Positions 49,201-59,428 of a DNA stretch of 64,000 nt are shown in pieces. The stretch is from Actinocrispum wychmicini (lineage in GTDB: Bacteria; Actinomycetota; Actinomycetes; Mycobacteriales; Pseudonocardiaceae). Under the pieces are notes generated by a model. That model made no database searches. It was not told where the DNA came from and worked only from the letters and a program-made list of their open reading frames with translations. Position numbers and translations under genes: made by a program. The DNA lies in NCBI RefSeq assembly GCF_004345645.1, contig NZ_SLWS01000015.1, positions 62,001-126,000 on the forward strand, written 5' to 3'. How positions within the stretch are numbered: the first letter of the stretch is position 1; the number at the start of each line of letters is the position of its first letter.

Positions 49201-50172
49201 ATGACGCGTTCACGGATGTACCGAGACGGTCGGCTGGTGGCCGAGGACTTCCCAGACGAGGACCTGGCCCGGTACCTGGACGACCCGGACGCTGTGGTGT
49301 GGGTGGACCTGGCCCAGCCGAGCGGGGACGACCTGGCGATGCTCGCCGACAAGCTCGGCCTGCACGATCTGGCGGTCCGGGACGCCGTACGCGCGCATCA
49401 GCGGCCCCGGCTGAACCACTACCAGGGGCACGCCCTGGTGATCACATACGTCGCCGTGGTCAACCCCAAGTCCGGTGTGCTGCACGCACACGAGCTGGCG
49501 ATCTTCGTCACCGAACACGCCCTCATCACGGTCCGCAAGGACGACGGGATCGACCCGGGCCAGTTCACCGACCGCTGGGACAACCAGTCCGAACTGGCCG
49601 GCAGCGGCGTCGGTTTCCTGCTGTACGGCGTGCTCGACGAGGTCGTGAACGCGCACCTGGACGCGCTGCAGGTGTTGGACGACCACGCCGAGTCGCTTGA
49701 GGAGGCGGTGTTCACCGAATCGCCGACGTCCACCACGATGCAGCGCCGAATGCTGCGGATGCACAAGAGCCTGGGGCAACTGCGCCGCAAGGTGGTGCCG
49801 ATGGAGCCGGTGCTGAACTCGTTGATGCGCCGCGACACGACCGTCTACGACCAGCGGATGGTGCCGTACTACCAGGACGCGCTGGACCACGTGCTGTACG
49901 CGGCCGACCAGATCGAGTCGTTGCGGGACCTGATCGCGACCATCCGGGACACCCAGCTCAACCTGCAGGGCAACCGGCTGAACCTGATCATGAAGAAGGT
50001 CACCAGCTGGGCCGCGATCATCGCGGTGCCGACCCTGATCACCGGGTTCTACGGCCAGAACCTGCCGTTGCCCGGCGTGAACACGCCGTGGGGCGCCTGG
50101 GTGTCCACTGTGTCCTTGGTGCTCGTGTCGGTCCTGCTGTACGGGTCCTTCAAGCGCAAGGACTGGCTGTGA
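49201..50172 (+). CDS. corA: CorA-family divalent metal ion (Mg2+/Co2+) transporter
   Basis: A 323-residue CorA. A large N-terminal cytoplasmic alpha/beta domain (1-~200), the long stalk helix (~200-265, with YAADQIESLRDLIATIRDTQ) and two C-terminal TM helices (~270-290 and 300-318) are visible. The pore signature between them reads FYGQNLP instead of the usual YGMNF, a variant common in high-GC Gram-positives. Forms a pentameric channel. TAGGTT lies 7 bases before the ATG and no ribosome site is seen, so the message is probably leaderless. No M-box-like leader. Confidence 0.93.
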   Translation: MTRSRMYRDGRLVAEDFPDEDLARYLDDPDAVVWVDLAQPSGDDLAMLADKLGLHDLAVRDAVRAHQRPRLNHYQGHALVITYVAVVNPKSGVLHAHELAIFVTEHALITVRKDDGIDPGQFTDRWDNQSELAGSGVGFLLYGVLDEVVNAHLDALQVLDDHAESLEEAVFTESPTSTTMQRRMLRMHKSLGQLRRKVVPMEPVLNSLMRRDTTVYDQRMVPYYQDALDHVLYAADQIESLRDLIATIRDTQLNLQGNRLNLIMKKVTSWAAIIAVPTLITGFYGQNLPLPGVNTPWGAWVSTVSLVLVSVLLYGSFKRKDWL

Positions 50173-50250
50173 CGGCGTGATTGGTCGGGAATTGGTGCGC
50201 GAACGGGCAGGCGGGGCCGGGCGGGCCGGTGTCGGTGCCAGACTGGCCGA

Positions 50251-51126
50251 ATGCGAGCAGGGTTCATCGGGCTCGGCGTGATGGGGCAGCCAATGGCGCT
50301 GAACCTCGTCAACGCCGGGACCCCATTGCTGGTCTGGAACCGTGACCCGGGAAAGACCAAGCCACTGGCCGACGCGGGCGCCACGATCGCACCCGACCCG
50401 GCCACGGTGTTCGCCGACTCGGACGTGATCATCCTGATGCTCACCGACGGCAACGCCATGGACGAAGTCCTCACCCGCGGCACACCAAAGTTCAAAGAGA
50501 AGGTCGCGGACCGCACGATCGTCCACATGGGAACGACAGCCCCGAGCTACTCCCAAGGCCTTGAAGCGGACATCATCGCGGCCGGCGGCCAGTACGTCGA
50601 AGCCCCGGTGTCCGGCTCCCGAAAACCCGCCGAAGCAGCCCAACTGGTCGCCCTGCTGGCCGGCGACCCGGACGCCGTCGCGCAGGTCCGCCCCTTGCTG
50701 AAGCCCATGTGCCGGGACATGACCGAGTGCGGGCCCGTCCCCCACGGCCTGCTGATGAAGCTGTCAGTCAACATCTACCTGATCACGATCGTCTCAAGCC
50801 TCGCGGAGACAATGAACTTCGCCCGCGCGCACGGCCTTGACCTCACCAAGGTGGTCGAGGTGCTGAACGCGGGCCAGATGGCCAGCCCGATCATGCGCGT
50901 CAAGGCACCCATGCTTGTGGCGGAGGACTTCGCCGTCCAGGCTTCGATCGCGAACGTTTGGATGAACGCGGACCTCATCGCTTCGGCTGCCCGGTCGGCT
51001 GATGTCGCCACTCCTCTTTTGGATGTCTGCCACTCTCTGCTGGCCGAGACCCTTCAGCTTGGGTTCTCCGATGGTGACATGATTGCTGTCGTCAGGGCTC
51101 TTGAGGTTCGGTCTGGGATTCGTTGA
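50251..51126 (+). CDS. 3-hydroxyisobutyrate-dehydrogenase-family NAD(P)-dependent oxidoreductase
   Basis: A 291-residue beta-hydroxyacid dehydrogenase. It has the Rossmann motif GFIGLGVMGQPMALNL, the substrate-site EAPVSGSRKPAEAAQL and the catalytic Lys in HGLLMKLSVN. The members of this family oxidise 3-hydroxyisobutyrate, tartronate semialdehyde and similar compounds or reduce imines; the sequence does not decide which. It ends 24 bases before the left arm of the inverted-repeat HNH unit, so the insertion left it intact. Confidence 0.9.
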   Translation: MRAGFIGLGVMGQPMALNLVNAGTPLLVWNRDPGKTKPLADAGATIAPDPATVFADSDVIILMLTDGNAMDEVLTRGTPKFKEKVADRTIVHMGTTAPSYSQGLEADIIAAGGQYVEAPVSGSRKPAEAAQLVALLAGDPDAVAQVRPLLKPMCRDMTECGPVPHGLLMKLSVNIYLITIVSSLAETMNFARAHGLDLTKVVEVLNAGQMASPIMRVKAPMLVAEDFAVQASIANVWMNADLIASAARSADVATPLLDVCHSLLAETLQLGFSDGDMIAVVRALEVRSGIR

Positions 51127-51149
51127 GGACCCTCTACTTGGGCGTCGCT

Positions 51150-51284
51150 CTTTTTTGGACCTATCGAAAAGAATGATTATGCTGGGCGCGAAACGTTGTT
51201 TGGTCACCTTGGAGTTCGGCTTCCAGCCTCGGGTTCCTGTTCCGGCGCTGGTTACCCTTCTGTGGTTCCATTCCAGCCAAAGAC
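51150..51284 (+). repeat. Left arm of the 135-bp inverted repeat
   Basis: Identical at 129 of 135 positions to the reverse complement of 52535-52669. It starts with C-TTTTTT-GGACC and ends AGCCAAAGAC. The inner edge is 9 bases from the stop of the HNH gene, so the arm forms that gene's 3' untranslated region. Confidence 0.92.
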
Positions 51285-51293
51285 AACTGATCC

Positions 51294-52478
51294 TCACCCA
51301 ACGAGCGCTGGAGGTGTGGTCTGGTACCGGCGACCCTCAGGACTGGTAAACACCAACACACCCTCCCTCGGCTGACAAATATCCCACTCGCTCCGCTCGC
51401 GGAGCAGATTGTGATACTTACACAACGCGGCGAGATTATCCGTGCTGCTGAGCCCCTGATCACAATGACGAACAGTGTGATCGATCTCCGACCGATGAGC
51501 GGTCGTCGTACACCCCGGCATCCGACAAGTCTGATCCCGCAACCGGACATGCTCCGCCATCGCCGGTGAGGGGAACCGGCGTGGACTGGCCTCCAACAGA
51601 TGCCCAGCCGGGTCGGTGAGGATCCGCCGCCAGGTGGCATCACGCGCCAACTCCCGGGCATGCTCAGCCGTGATCGGCCCATAGCCGGACAGCACCCCAG
51701 GCTGCTCATTCAGGCCCATCAAGGTAGTGGCCGGGACCGTCACGTTCACCTGGACCTTCACCCGGTCCCGCTGCTCACCGAAGATCAATCCCAGCAACAC
51801 ATCCGCCCGGCACTGCCCCAGCGTCCGATCGGGAGTCTTGGCCTTCCGAGCCAGCTTGTCGATCTGCTGATGGGCGGCCAACGCCTGCTCCGCAGTCAAG
51901 GCAGCACTGAGGTGCCCCACCCCGTCCTCGCCTGCCATATAGGTGACATCACGCTCCTCCCGGGCAGCCACCCGACGACGTTCGGCCGAGCTCGGGTCGA
52001 CCTTGATCACGTGGTAGCGGATGGAGTCCCGGAACCGGCTGGGGTTGGTGCGGCCTCCGTAGGCCAACACCCGCCGCTCCACCCGCCCCGCATCCTCCAC
52101 CGACAACACCTCGGTCAGATCATCCATCGCCAACGCCCGCTTGAAGTCAATATCCCCGGCAGCCAACGCATCCACAGTCGCCGGCAGCCGAGTCGCCAGG
52201 CGCTGCGCCCGCAGAATCTGCGTAGCAGCGGCCTGCGGACTGACCCCAATCTCGATAGCGACCTCTTCCCGAGCCCCATCAGCCAACTCAGCATGCCGCC
52301 GAGTCGGTGGCCGCAACACGGCAAACCGAGCCAACACACGCACCTTCGCGGCCTCTGCCTCGGCGATAACCCGTTCGGCAGCGGTCAGAACATCCAAGCA
52401 TTCCGACGCGGACATCTCCTCCACAGGAATGTTCGCTGGCGGAAGCGGTGTACGAAAGAGAGATAGTTCCCCACCCAT
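51294..52478 (-). CDS. DUF222-HNH endonuclease (13E12-repeat-like)
   Basis: A 394-residue protein. DUF222 helical region runs ~20-300 (LRAQRLATRLPATVDALAAG, AYGGRTNP, a glutamine-rich central helix). The C-terminal HNH domain (~325-375) has C-x(4)-C in QTCRMPGCT, the H-N-H core in SEIDHTVRHCDQG, then DNLAALCKYHN. The family is multicopy in actinobacteria and includes the M. tuberculosis 13E12 repeats; nuclease activity is likely, cellular role unsettled. ATG at 52478 follows TATCAT by 6 bases (GGAGGC), so a leaderless start is probable. G+C is visibly lower than in neighbouring genes. Enclosed by the 135-bp inverted repeats. Confidence 0.92.
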   Translation of the reverse strand: MGGELSLFRTPLPPANIPVEEMSASECLDVLTAAERVIAEAEAAKVRVLARFAVLRPPTRRHAELADGAREEVAIEIGVSPQAAATQILRAQRLATRLPATVDALAAGDIDFKRALAMDDLTEVLSVEDAGRVERRVLAYGGRTNPSRFRDSIRYHVIKVDPSSAERRRVAAREERDVTYMAGEDGVGHLSAALTAEQALAAHQQIDKLARKAKTPDRTLGQCRADVLLGLIFGEQRDRVKVQVNVTVPATTLMGLNEQPGVLSGYGPITAEHARELARDATWRRILTDPAGHLLEASPRRFPSPAMAEHVRLRDQTCRMPGCTTTAHRSEIDHTVRHCDQGLSSTDNLAALCKYHNLLRERSEWDICQPREGVLVFTSPEGRRYQTTPPALVG

Positions 52479-52534
52479 GCCTCCATGATACCGAAGAATG
52501 AAGCCAGCGGCCAATCAAAATTGAACGAGGGAGA

Positions 52535-52669
52535 GTCTTTGGCTGGAATGGAACCACAGAAGGGTAACCAGCGCCGGAACCGAAACCCGAGGCTGGAAGC
52601 CACACTCCAAGGTGACCAAACAACGTTTCGCGCCCAGCACAATCATTCTTTTCGAAAGGTCCAAAAAAG
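52535..52669 (-). repeat. Right arm of the 135-bp inverted repeat
   Basis: Inverted copy of 51150-51284 (six substitutions, no indels). Its inner edge lies 56 bases upstream of the HNH start codon and its outer edge 35 bases from the PHP-gene stop. Equal arm length and sharp ends on both sides argue for a defined unit rather than decayed duplication. Confidence 0.92.
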
Positions 52670-52704
52670 GGCATCAAAAATGGAACGAGGCCCAAACGAT
52701 CACC

Positions 52705-54297
52705 CTAGTAAGGCAAAGCCCAGACAGGATTGGTATAAAACCAAAGATCCTGCCAAGGATCCGAATCCCCAGGCACATCCACAGCCGGCCCAAAGGGATC
52801 AACACCAGCCCCGTGAAACCCAGGCGAAGTCCGGTTGCCATCAGTGCCACGTAACCGCAAGTAGACAGGACGCTCCAGCCGCCCCAGCGAGTACCGCAAC
52901 GAAACGGTCCCCACAGACTTGTTGACCTCAAAAGACTTCACAACCCGCGCGCCAGGAGCGCGGAAAGTGTCGCGATCAGCGACCGGGCCGGTCACATCGC
53001 CCTGGATCACGTCCACCCGGGCCAGCACGGGCACGAAGTGTGCCCAGTTGGGCCCATTCGCCAAGTCGACCGTGATGGTCAACTCCACCGGGGTCCCGCG
53101 CCGGACGTGCAGGGATCCACCCAGTGGCACGCCGTTCAGCCGGACATCCAACCCGCTGACCAGGCGGCCGTGGTCGACCCACACCCGTCCGGCGCGGATG
53201 CCGTCCATGACTGCCGCGTAGGTGAAGTCTGTCGCGCCGACGTGGGTTCGGCTGTAGCACCCGGGCCAGAAGTCGGCGTCTGTCAACGCCAATGCGGTGC
53301 CGTGTACGGGGTCGGGGTGGCGGCCGTCGAGGTGGAAGTTGCCGTCGGGGCCGTGTACCGCGCTGTCCGCGTACACGTTGTGGGAGTCCGAGTTCGCGGT
53401 GATCCACCACGGCTTTCCCTCGGCCAGCAGACTGTCCCACAGACCGCCCACAGTGGACGTCATCCAGTCGAAGCCGCCCCAGGTTCGGTGGGCCTCAACG
53501 GGATACGGGAACGCGTTGTCCGCGGGTGTTCCGTCGTAGAAGCCGCGGGCGTGTCCGCTGCCGTGTGGCACGGGAATTCCCGCTGCCTGATGGCCAGGGG
53601 CGCCTTCCATGCCGACGAAGATGTCCGGCGCGGCGTCCCGCCAGGAGCGGATGTCCGAAGGCGCGTCCAGGCCACGGCGGGCTGGGTGGTTCGCGAGCAT
53701 CAGGGCGTCGTCCACTCGGCCGCGGCGGACCGCGTCCGCGAGGAAGTTGATGCCGGCGATCGCCAGCGCGGCCTTGTCCGGCACGGCCTCGGTCAGCCCG
53801 CCGTCGTAGGTGGACTCGAACTCTTTCAGCAACGCGACTTCGGACCGCCCGGGATGGACGAACACCGTGCCGTGCTCGGCACCTGGGATGTTCCATTCCA
53901 CTCCTTGGAACACCAGGGTGGTGTCGACGGCCGAGCGGGCGGCGCGGATGTCCGGATTCACCTTGTCCACGCCGATGTGCGCGTGGGCCGGGCCGCCGTG
54001 GTCGGTGATCACCAGCCAGCCCAGCCCGTACGCGTTGCCGCGCCGGACGTGGTCGATCACCCGGTACTTGCCGTCCGGGCTGTAGAGGGTGTGCACATGG
54101 TGGTCGCCGGCCAGCCAGTGGTAGCCGCCGAGGGGCGCGGCGCTAGCGGTGGTGAGCACGCTGGCGCCCAGACCGGCGCCGAGCAGGCCGGCCCGGCGCA
54201 GCAGCGTCCTTCGGGTCAGCTCTTCGGGGTTGAGGTCCTCGTCGGGGATCGCGATGTCCACCGCCCTGGGCAGGTCGGTCCCGTGTGAGTGCCCCAA
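52705..54297 (-). CDS. Tat-exported PHP-domain phosphoesterase-like protein
   Basis: A 530-residue protein. A twin-arginine signal sits at about residues 28-55 (RRTLLRRAGLLGAG followed by a hydrophobic run and TASAAP). Then comes a PHP-type metal-binding domain: DHHVHTLYSPDGKY, VITDHGG, VEWNIPGAEH, ANHPARRG and ITANSDSHN supply the His/Asp/Glu ligands. The C-terminal ~180 residues look beta-rich. Probable secreted metal-dependent phosphatase or esterase. The start is TTG at 54297 with GGAG about 6 bases upstream; GTG at 54261 is the alternative. Follows proline dehydrogenase by 11 bases on the same strand, but a link with proline use is not evident. Confidence 0.85.
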   Translation of the reverse strand: MGHSHGTDLPRAVDIAIPDEDLNPEELTRRTLLRRAGLLGAGLGASVLTTASAAPLGGYHWLAGDHHVHTLYSPDGKYRVIDHVRRGNAYGLGWLVITDHGGPAHAHIGVDKVNPDIRAARSAVDTTLVFQGVEWNIPGAEHGTVFVHPGRSEVALLKEFESTYDGGLTEAVPDKAALAIAGINFLADAVRRGRVDDALMLANHPARRGLDAPSDIRSWRDAAPDIFVGMEGAPGHQAAGIPVPHGSGHARGFYDGTPADNAFPYPVEAHRTWGGFDWMTSTVGGLWDSLLAEGKPWWITANSDSHNVYADSAVHGPDGNFHLDGRHPDPVHGTALALTDADFWPGCYSRTHVGATDFTYAAVMDGIRAGRVWVDHGRLVSGLDVRLNGVPLGGSLHVRRGTPVELTITVDLANGPNWAHFVPVLARVDVIQGDVTGPVADRDTFRAPGARVVKSFEVNKSVGTVSLRYSLGRLERPVYLRLRGTDGNRTSPGFHGAGVDPFGPAVDVPGDSDPWQDLWFYTNPVWALPY

Positions 54298-54308
54298 GTC
54301 CGCTCCAG

Positions 54309-55223
54309 TCAGCCGCGCGTGGTCATCGCCCGCAGGAAGAATGCCAGGTTAGCCGGACGTTCAGCCAAACGGCGCATGAAATACCCGTACCATTGCACAC
54401 CGTAAGGGACGTATACCCGCATGGTGTCGCCGCGGCGCGCGATGATCTCCTGCTCCTGCGGTCGGATCCCGTACAGCATCTGGTACTCGAAGTCCCGGCC
54501 CTTGCCCAGTTCGCCGGCGATCGCGATGATCCGCGGGTCGTGCGACGCGACCATCGGATAGCCGTCGCCCGCCATCAGCACGCGCAGGCACCGAATGTAG
54601 TTGCGATCCACTTCGGACTTGTCCTGGTACGCGACGGACGCGGGTTCGTTGTACGCACCTTTGCACAGCCGCACCCGGGAACCGGCGACGGCCAGATCGT
54701 GCGCGTCGCCGAGAGTCCGGTGCAGGTACGCCTGGATGACCGCGCCGACCCACGGGAAATCCTGGCGGAGCTCCCCCAGGATGTCCAAAGTGGAGTCAGT
54801 GGTGGTGTGGTCCTCCATGTCCAGCGTGAGGGTCGCGCCCGCGCCCTTGGCGGCCTCGGCGATCAGCCGGGCGTTCTCCAGCGCGATCTTGTGCCCCTCA
54901 CCTGGCAACGCCTGCCCGACGGCGGACAGCTTCACGGACACGTCCGCGCCGGCCGCGAGCCCTTGGTCGGCCAACGCCGACAGCAGCGTGACGTACGCGT
55001 CCACGGTGTGGGTGGCGTCGGCGACGTCGGTGGTGTCCTCGCCGAGATAGTCGATGGTCACGGCGCGACCCGAGTCGACCAGGGCCCGGGTCGCGGTGAC
55101 GGCGTCAGGGGTGTGCGCACCAGCGACGAACCGGTTGACCACGGATCGCGTCAGCGGATTGCGTTCGACGGCCTTGCGGGCCAACGGCGAACGCGCGGCG
55201 GCGAGCAGACTGGTACGCAACAT
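54309..55223 (-). CDS. pruB: Proline dehydrogenase (monofunctional PutA/PruB type)
   Basis: A 304-residue FAD-dependent TIM-barrel proline dehydrogenase. Visible are the barrel motifs ADVSVKLSAVGQALPG, LTLDMEDHTTTD, GAVIQAYLHRT, RLCKGAYNEPASVAYQ (Lys and Asn near FAD/proline) and the C-terminal RIPYG-like VYVPYGVQWYGYFMRRLAERP, read as VYVPYGVQW and YGYFMRRLAERP, with the two substrate arginines. It oxidises proline to pyrroline-5-carboxylate at the membrane face. Ten bases downstream of the P5C dehydrogenase stop, so the two form one operon under PucR-type control. Confidence 0.95.
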   Translation of the reverse strand: MLRTSLLAAARSPLARKAVERNPLTRSVVNRFVAGAHTPDAVTATRALVDSGRAVTIDYLGEDTTDVADATHTVDAYVTLLSALADQGLAAGADVSVKLSAVGQALPGEGHKIALENARLIAEAAKGAGATLTLDMEDHTTTDSTLDILGELRQDFPWVGAVIQAYLHRTLGDAHDLAVAGSRVRLCKGAYNEPASVAYQDKSEVDRNYIRCLRVLMAGDGYPMVASHDPRIIAIAGELGKGRDFEYQMLYGIRPQEQEIIARRGDTMRVYVPYGVQWYGYFMRRLAERPANLAFFLRAMTTRG

Positions 55224-55233
55224 GGCGCTACTC

Positions 55234-56859
<1,626 letters not shown>

Positions 56860-56864
56860 AACCA

Positions 56865-56879
56865 CACGGTAGAGCCGTG
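56865..56879. promoter_or_regulatory. 5+5+5 inverted repeat at the pruA start, candidate PucR site
   Basis: CACGG-TAGAG-CCGTG lies directly upstream of the pruA start and overlaps its -10-like TACCGT on the minus strand. It is the only symmetric element in the 62-bp divergent spacer. Small size makes it tentative. Confidence 0.35.
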
Positions 56880-56921
56880 CTGACCTGCGTATTTTGTGTG
56901 ATCGGCTAAGCTGGGGAATCG

Positions 56922-58493
56922 ATGATTGTGCAACCGGCCAAAGGTGCTTCCCTCCGCCAGCTCCTGCTCGCGATCGGCGACCAGTTGGTGGAGGTCCTGA
57001 CCGCGCCGCGCGGCCTGGACGACATCGCGCACGACGTGGTGATCCTCGACCCGGACGACGCGCCGGACGTTCGTCCCGGCGACGTCGTGCTGTTGATCGG
57101 ACTGCGTGGCCGGGCAGCCGTGCCGGTCGTGCGCGCGGCGGCGCGTCGTGGCGCGCTCGCGATCGCCGTGAAAAGCCGGGACGACGTGCTCACGCAGGCC
57201 GCGACCGACGAGGGTGTGGCGTTGCTCGCGGTCCGGCCGGACGCCCGCTGGGAACAGCTGGAGTCGTTGGCGCGCAGCGGAATCCTGTCCGGAGCGGACG
57301 CCGAGGGCGAGGCCGTGGGCGACTTGTTCTCGTTGGCCCAGACGATCGCGGCGCTCACCGGCGGCCTGATCAGCATCGAGGACACGTCCAACCGGGTGCT
57401 CGCCTATTCACGGTCCTCCGACGAGGTCGACGAACTGCGGCGGCTGTCGATCCTGGGCCGCCAAGGCCCGGAGCCGTACATGCAGATGCTGCGCGACTGG
57501 GGCGTGTACCAGCGGCTGCGCGAGAGTGAAGAGGTCGTGCCCGTCGAGGAACGCCCTGAACTGGGGATACGCCGTCGGATCGCGGTCGGGGTGCACGCCG
57601 GGAACCAGCCGCTCGGCGCGATCTGGGTCCAGGAAGGCGCCACCGCGCTCCTGCCGGGCGCCGCGAAGGCGCTCGTCGGCGCCGCCCGGGTCACCGCGCT
57701 GCATCTGGTCCGCAGCCGGAACAACCCGGCGGCCGAGATGCGCCTCCGGGAGAGCCTCCTTGAGGGCCTGCTGGACGGGAACACCACGGCCGCGGCGGTA
57801 GCCGCCAACATCGGCGCGGATCCGCTGGCCCCGGCCGGCGTGGTCGTGTTCACCCTCGCCGACGCGGCCGCCGACCGGTCCGTACTCGAACTGCGCCGCG
57901 CGGAGATGACGAACCTGATCGCCGTGCACACGGCCGCGTATCGCCGGGCCGCGCTGGTGACCACGCTCGGCGCCCGCGTTTACGCTCTGCTGCCGGAACT
58001 TCGGACCAGCGAAGGCGTTCTGGCGTTGACCAAGGACATCGTCGCGGCGGCACGGAAACACGTCGGCATCACCGTGCGCGCGGCGGTCGGCGTCGCCGCG
58101 GACCTGAGCCGGACCGCGACCGCCCGCCGGGAGGCCGACCGGGTGCTCGACGCCGGCCTGGACATCCCAGTGGCCAGTATCGCCGACGTCCGAGCCCAGG
58201 TCGTGCTGTCCGAACTGCTCACGTTGCTGGGCGAGCATCCGGAGATCCGCGACCCGCGCCTGGATCTCCTCGCCGACTACGACGCGCGGCACGCGAGCAA
58301 CCTCGTGCCGTCCGTGCTGGCGTACCTGGAGGCGCTGGGGGATGTCCGGGCGGCGGCGCGCGGCCTGAACGTGCACCCGAACACGTTGCGTTACCGAATC
58401 CGCCGCGCGACCGAGATCGCCGGGATCGACCTGGACGACCCGAAACAGCGCCTGGTCACCCAGCTCCAGCTCACTCTCACGAAGGCTGGTTAG
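56922..58493 (+). CDS. PucR-family transcriptional regulator of proline catabolism (PutR-like)
   Basis: A 523-residue regulator. The N-terminal PucR domain (~5-125) has ASLRQLLLAIG and the VVLLIGLRG core. A GGDEF-like central domain (~280-420) has no catalytic motif, and the C-terminal PucR HTH_30 domain (~465-520) carries LEALGDVRAAARGLNVHPNTLRYRI, read as LEALGDVRAAARGL and NVHPNTLRYRIRRATEIAG. Divergent placement from pruA-pruB is the standard arrangement for PutR/PruR-type activators that respond to proline. TAAGCT and GGGGA precede the ATG. Its 3' end overlaps the convergent EspG-like gene by 17 bases. Confidence 0.93.
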   Translation: MIVQPAKGASLRQLLLAIGDQLVEVLTAPRGLDDIAHDVVILDPDDAPDVRPGDVVLLIGLRGRAAVPVVRAAARRGALAIAVKSRDDVLTQAATDEGVALLAVRPDARWEQLESLARSGILSGADAEGEAVGDLFSLAQTIAALTGGLISIEDTSNRVLAYSRSSDEVDELRRLSILGRQGPEPYMQMLRDWGVYQRLRESEEVVPVEERPELGIRRRIAVGVHAGNQPLGAIWVQEGATALLPGAAKALVGAARVTALHLVRSRNNPAAEMRLRESLLEGLLDGNTTAAAVAANIGADPLAPAGVVVFTLADAAADRSVLELRRAEMTNLIAVHTAAYRRAALVTTLGARVYALLPELRTSEGVLALTKDIVAAARKHVGITVRAAVGVAADLSRTATARREADRVLDAGLDIPVASIADVRAQVVLSELLTLLGEHPEIRDPRLDLLADYDARHASNLVPSVLAYLEALGDVRAAARGLNVHPNTLRYRIRRATEIAGIDLDDPKQRLVTQLQLTLTKAG

Positions 58494-59313
58494 CTCGAGA
58501 CAGCTCGCTCATCAGGTGACCCGCGAGGCTCAGCAGGGTCCGTTCGATGCACTCCACCAGCATCCGCGAGGTGGCCGGCTCGATCGTGGTCCATTCCCGG
58601 CCGTCCGACGCCCGGTACTCCTCGATCAGGTACCGGCCGTTGGGCGAGTCGAAGAACCCGACCAGTTCGTCGTCCCGCACGGAGTACCCCATGTGGTCGA
58701 TGACGGCCGCGGTGAACTCGCCGCGGTCGGTCGCGCCGTAGATGGTCTCCGCCAACCAGTTCGCCTCCTCGGAGCCGAGCCGGGGCGCACGGGCGGGCGG
58801 GTGGTCCATCGGGCCGGTGATCGCCCGGTGCCGGGCGTCCGAGATCACCTCGTTCGGCAGTGACACCGTGCATCCGGGCCCGTGCACGACGTCCAGGAGC
58901 AGGGAGACGGGGGCGCGCGCGAGGTCCTCCGGCCGGATCGCGTGGATGTTGACGTTGTTGCCGACGTGTACGCCGAACGCCGCCTGGTCGGCGACGGACC
59001 CGGCGAACGCGCGGACCGGACCGCCCAGCCACAGCCGGGCACCGACCGCGCGGCGCGGCCGGGCGAGGATGTTGAGCAGGGACACCAGCCGCGGATGAGG
59101 GTTGCCGGCGTCGGCCAGGCCGGCCCGCTGCAGTTCCGCCCACGCCTTGGACTTCACACCCCGGTCGCCGGGCCCGTACCGGGACACCGTCAGCGTGTCG
59201 GGCATGTCCGGCAGGCCGAGGTACTCCCACAGCACCTGGAAAGCCGTGTCGGAGACGGTAAAGACCGGTCCGGGCGCCCCCGACGTCCGGCGGCTGGCGG
59301 TCTGGTTTCTCAT
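58477..59313 (-). CDS. EspG-like ESX-secretion-associated protein
   Basis: A 278-residue protein with the EspG fold pattern: FTVSDTAFQVLWEYLGLPDMP at the start (F-x-L-x-x-x-E-x-x-x-L-W-x-x-L-x-LP form), RPRRAVGARLW in the middle and IEPATSRMLVECIERTLLSL at the C-terminus. EspG proteins are cytosolic chaperones of PE/PPE-type type VII substrates. No ESX genes or PE/PPE-like substrates occur within the window, so this is an isolated copy of the sort common in Pseudonocardiaceae. ATG at 59313 follows GGAGGGGTGA by about 8 bases. Confidence 0.82.
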   Translation of the reverse strand: MRNQTASRRTSGAPGPVFTVSDTAFQVLWEYLGLPDMPDTLTVSRYGPGDRGVKSKAWAELQRAGLADAGNPHPRLVSLLNILARPRRAVGARLWLGGPVRAFAGSVADQAAFGVHVGNNVNIHAIRPEDLARAPVSLLLDVVHGPGCTVSLPNEVISDARHRAITGPMDHPPARAPRLGSEEANWLAETIYGATDRGEFTAAVIDHMGYSVRDDELVGFFDSPNGRYLIEEYRASDGREWTTIEPATSRMLVECIERTLLSLAGHLMSELSRANQPS

Positions 59314-59428
59314 GTCGACATCACCCCTCCCATCTGTGCGGTATACGAGCACCCAGCGGCGGCGGTTCATCCGATCGTGGCCGAATCTTCCATCGGCTAC
59401 CGAGCGTGAGCGTGATTGGATCTGCGCC

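Larger units (their letters stand above)
51150..52669. mobile_element. Putative inverted-repeat-flanked DUF222-HNH mobile unit (1,520 bp)
   Basis: A single DUF222-HNH endonuclease gene lies between two 135-bp inverted repeats with 6 mismatches and no gaps. The unit fits precisely into the gap between two convergent chromosomal genes, 23 bases from one stop and 35 from the other. No transposase or recombinase is present and I found no convincing target-site duplication (GGGCGTC to the left and GGGCATC at the right edge are only similar). Either an endonuclease-driven element, a non-autonomous element that captured an HNH gene, or two copies of a dispersed repeat that happen to face each other. 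Confidence 0.5.

Noticed and set aside
51140..52675. Possible target-site duplication GGGCGTC / GGGCATC around the HNH unit
   Set aside because: The copies differ and one overlaps the repeat edge, so it does not prove transposition.
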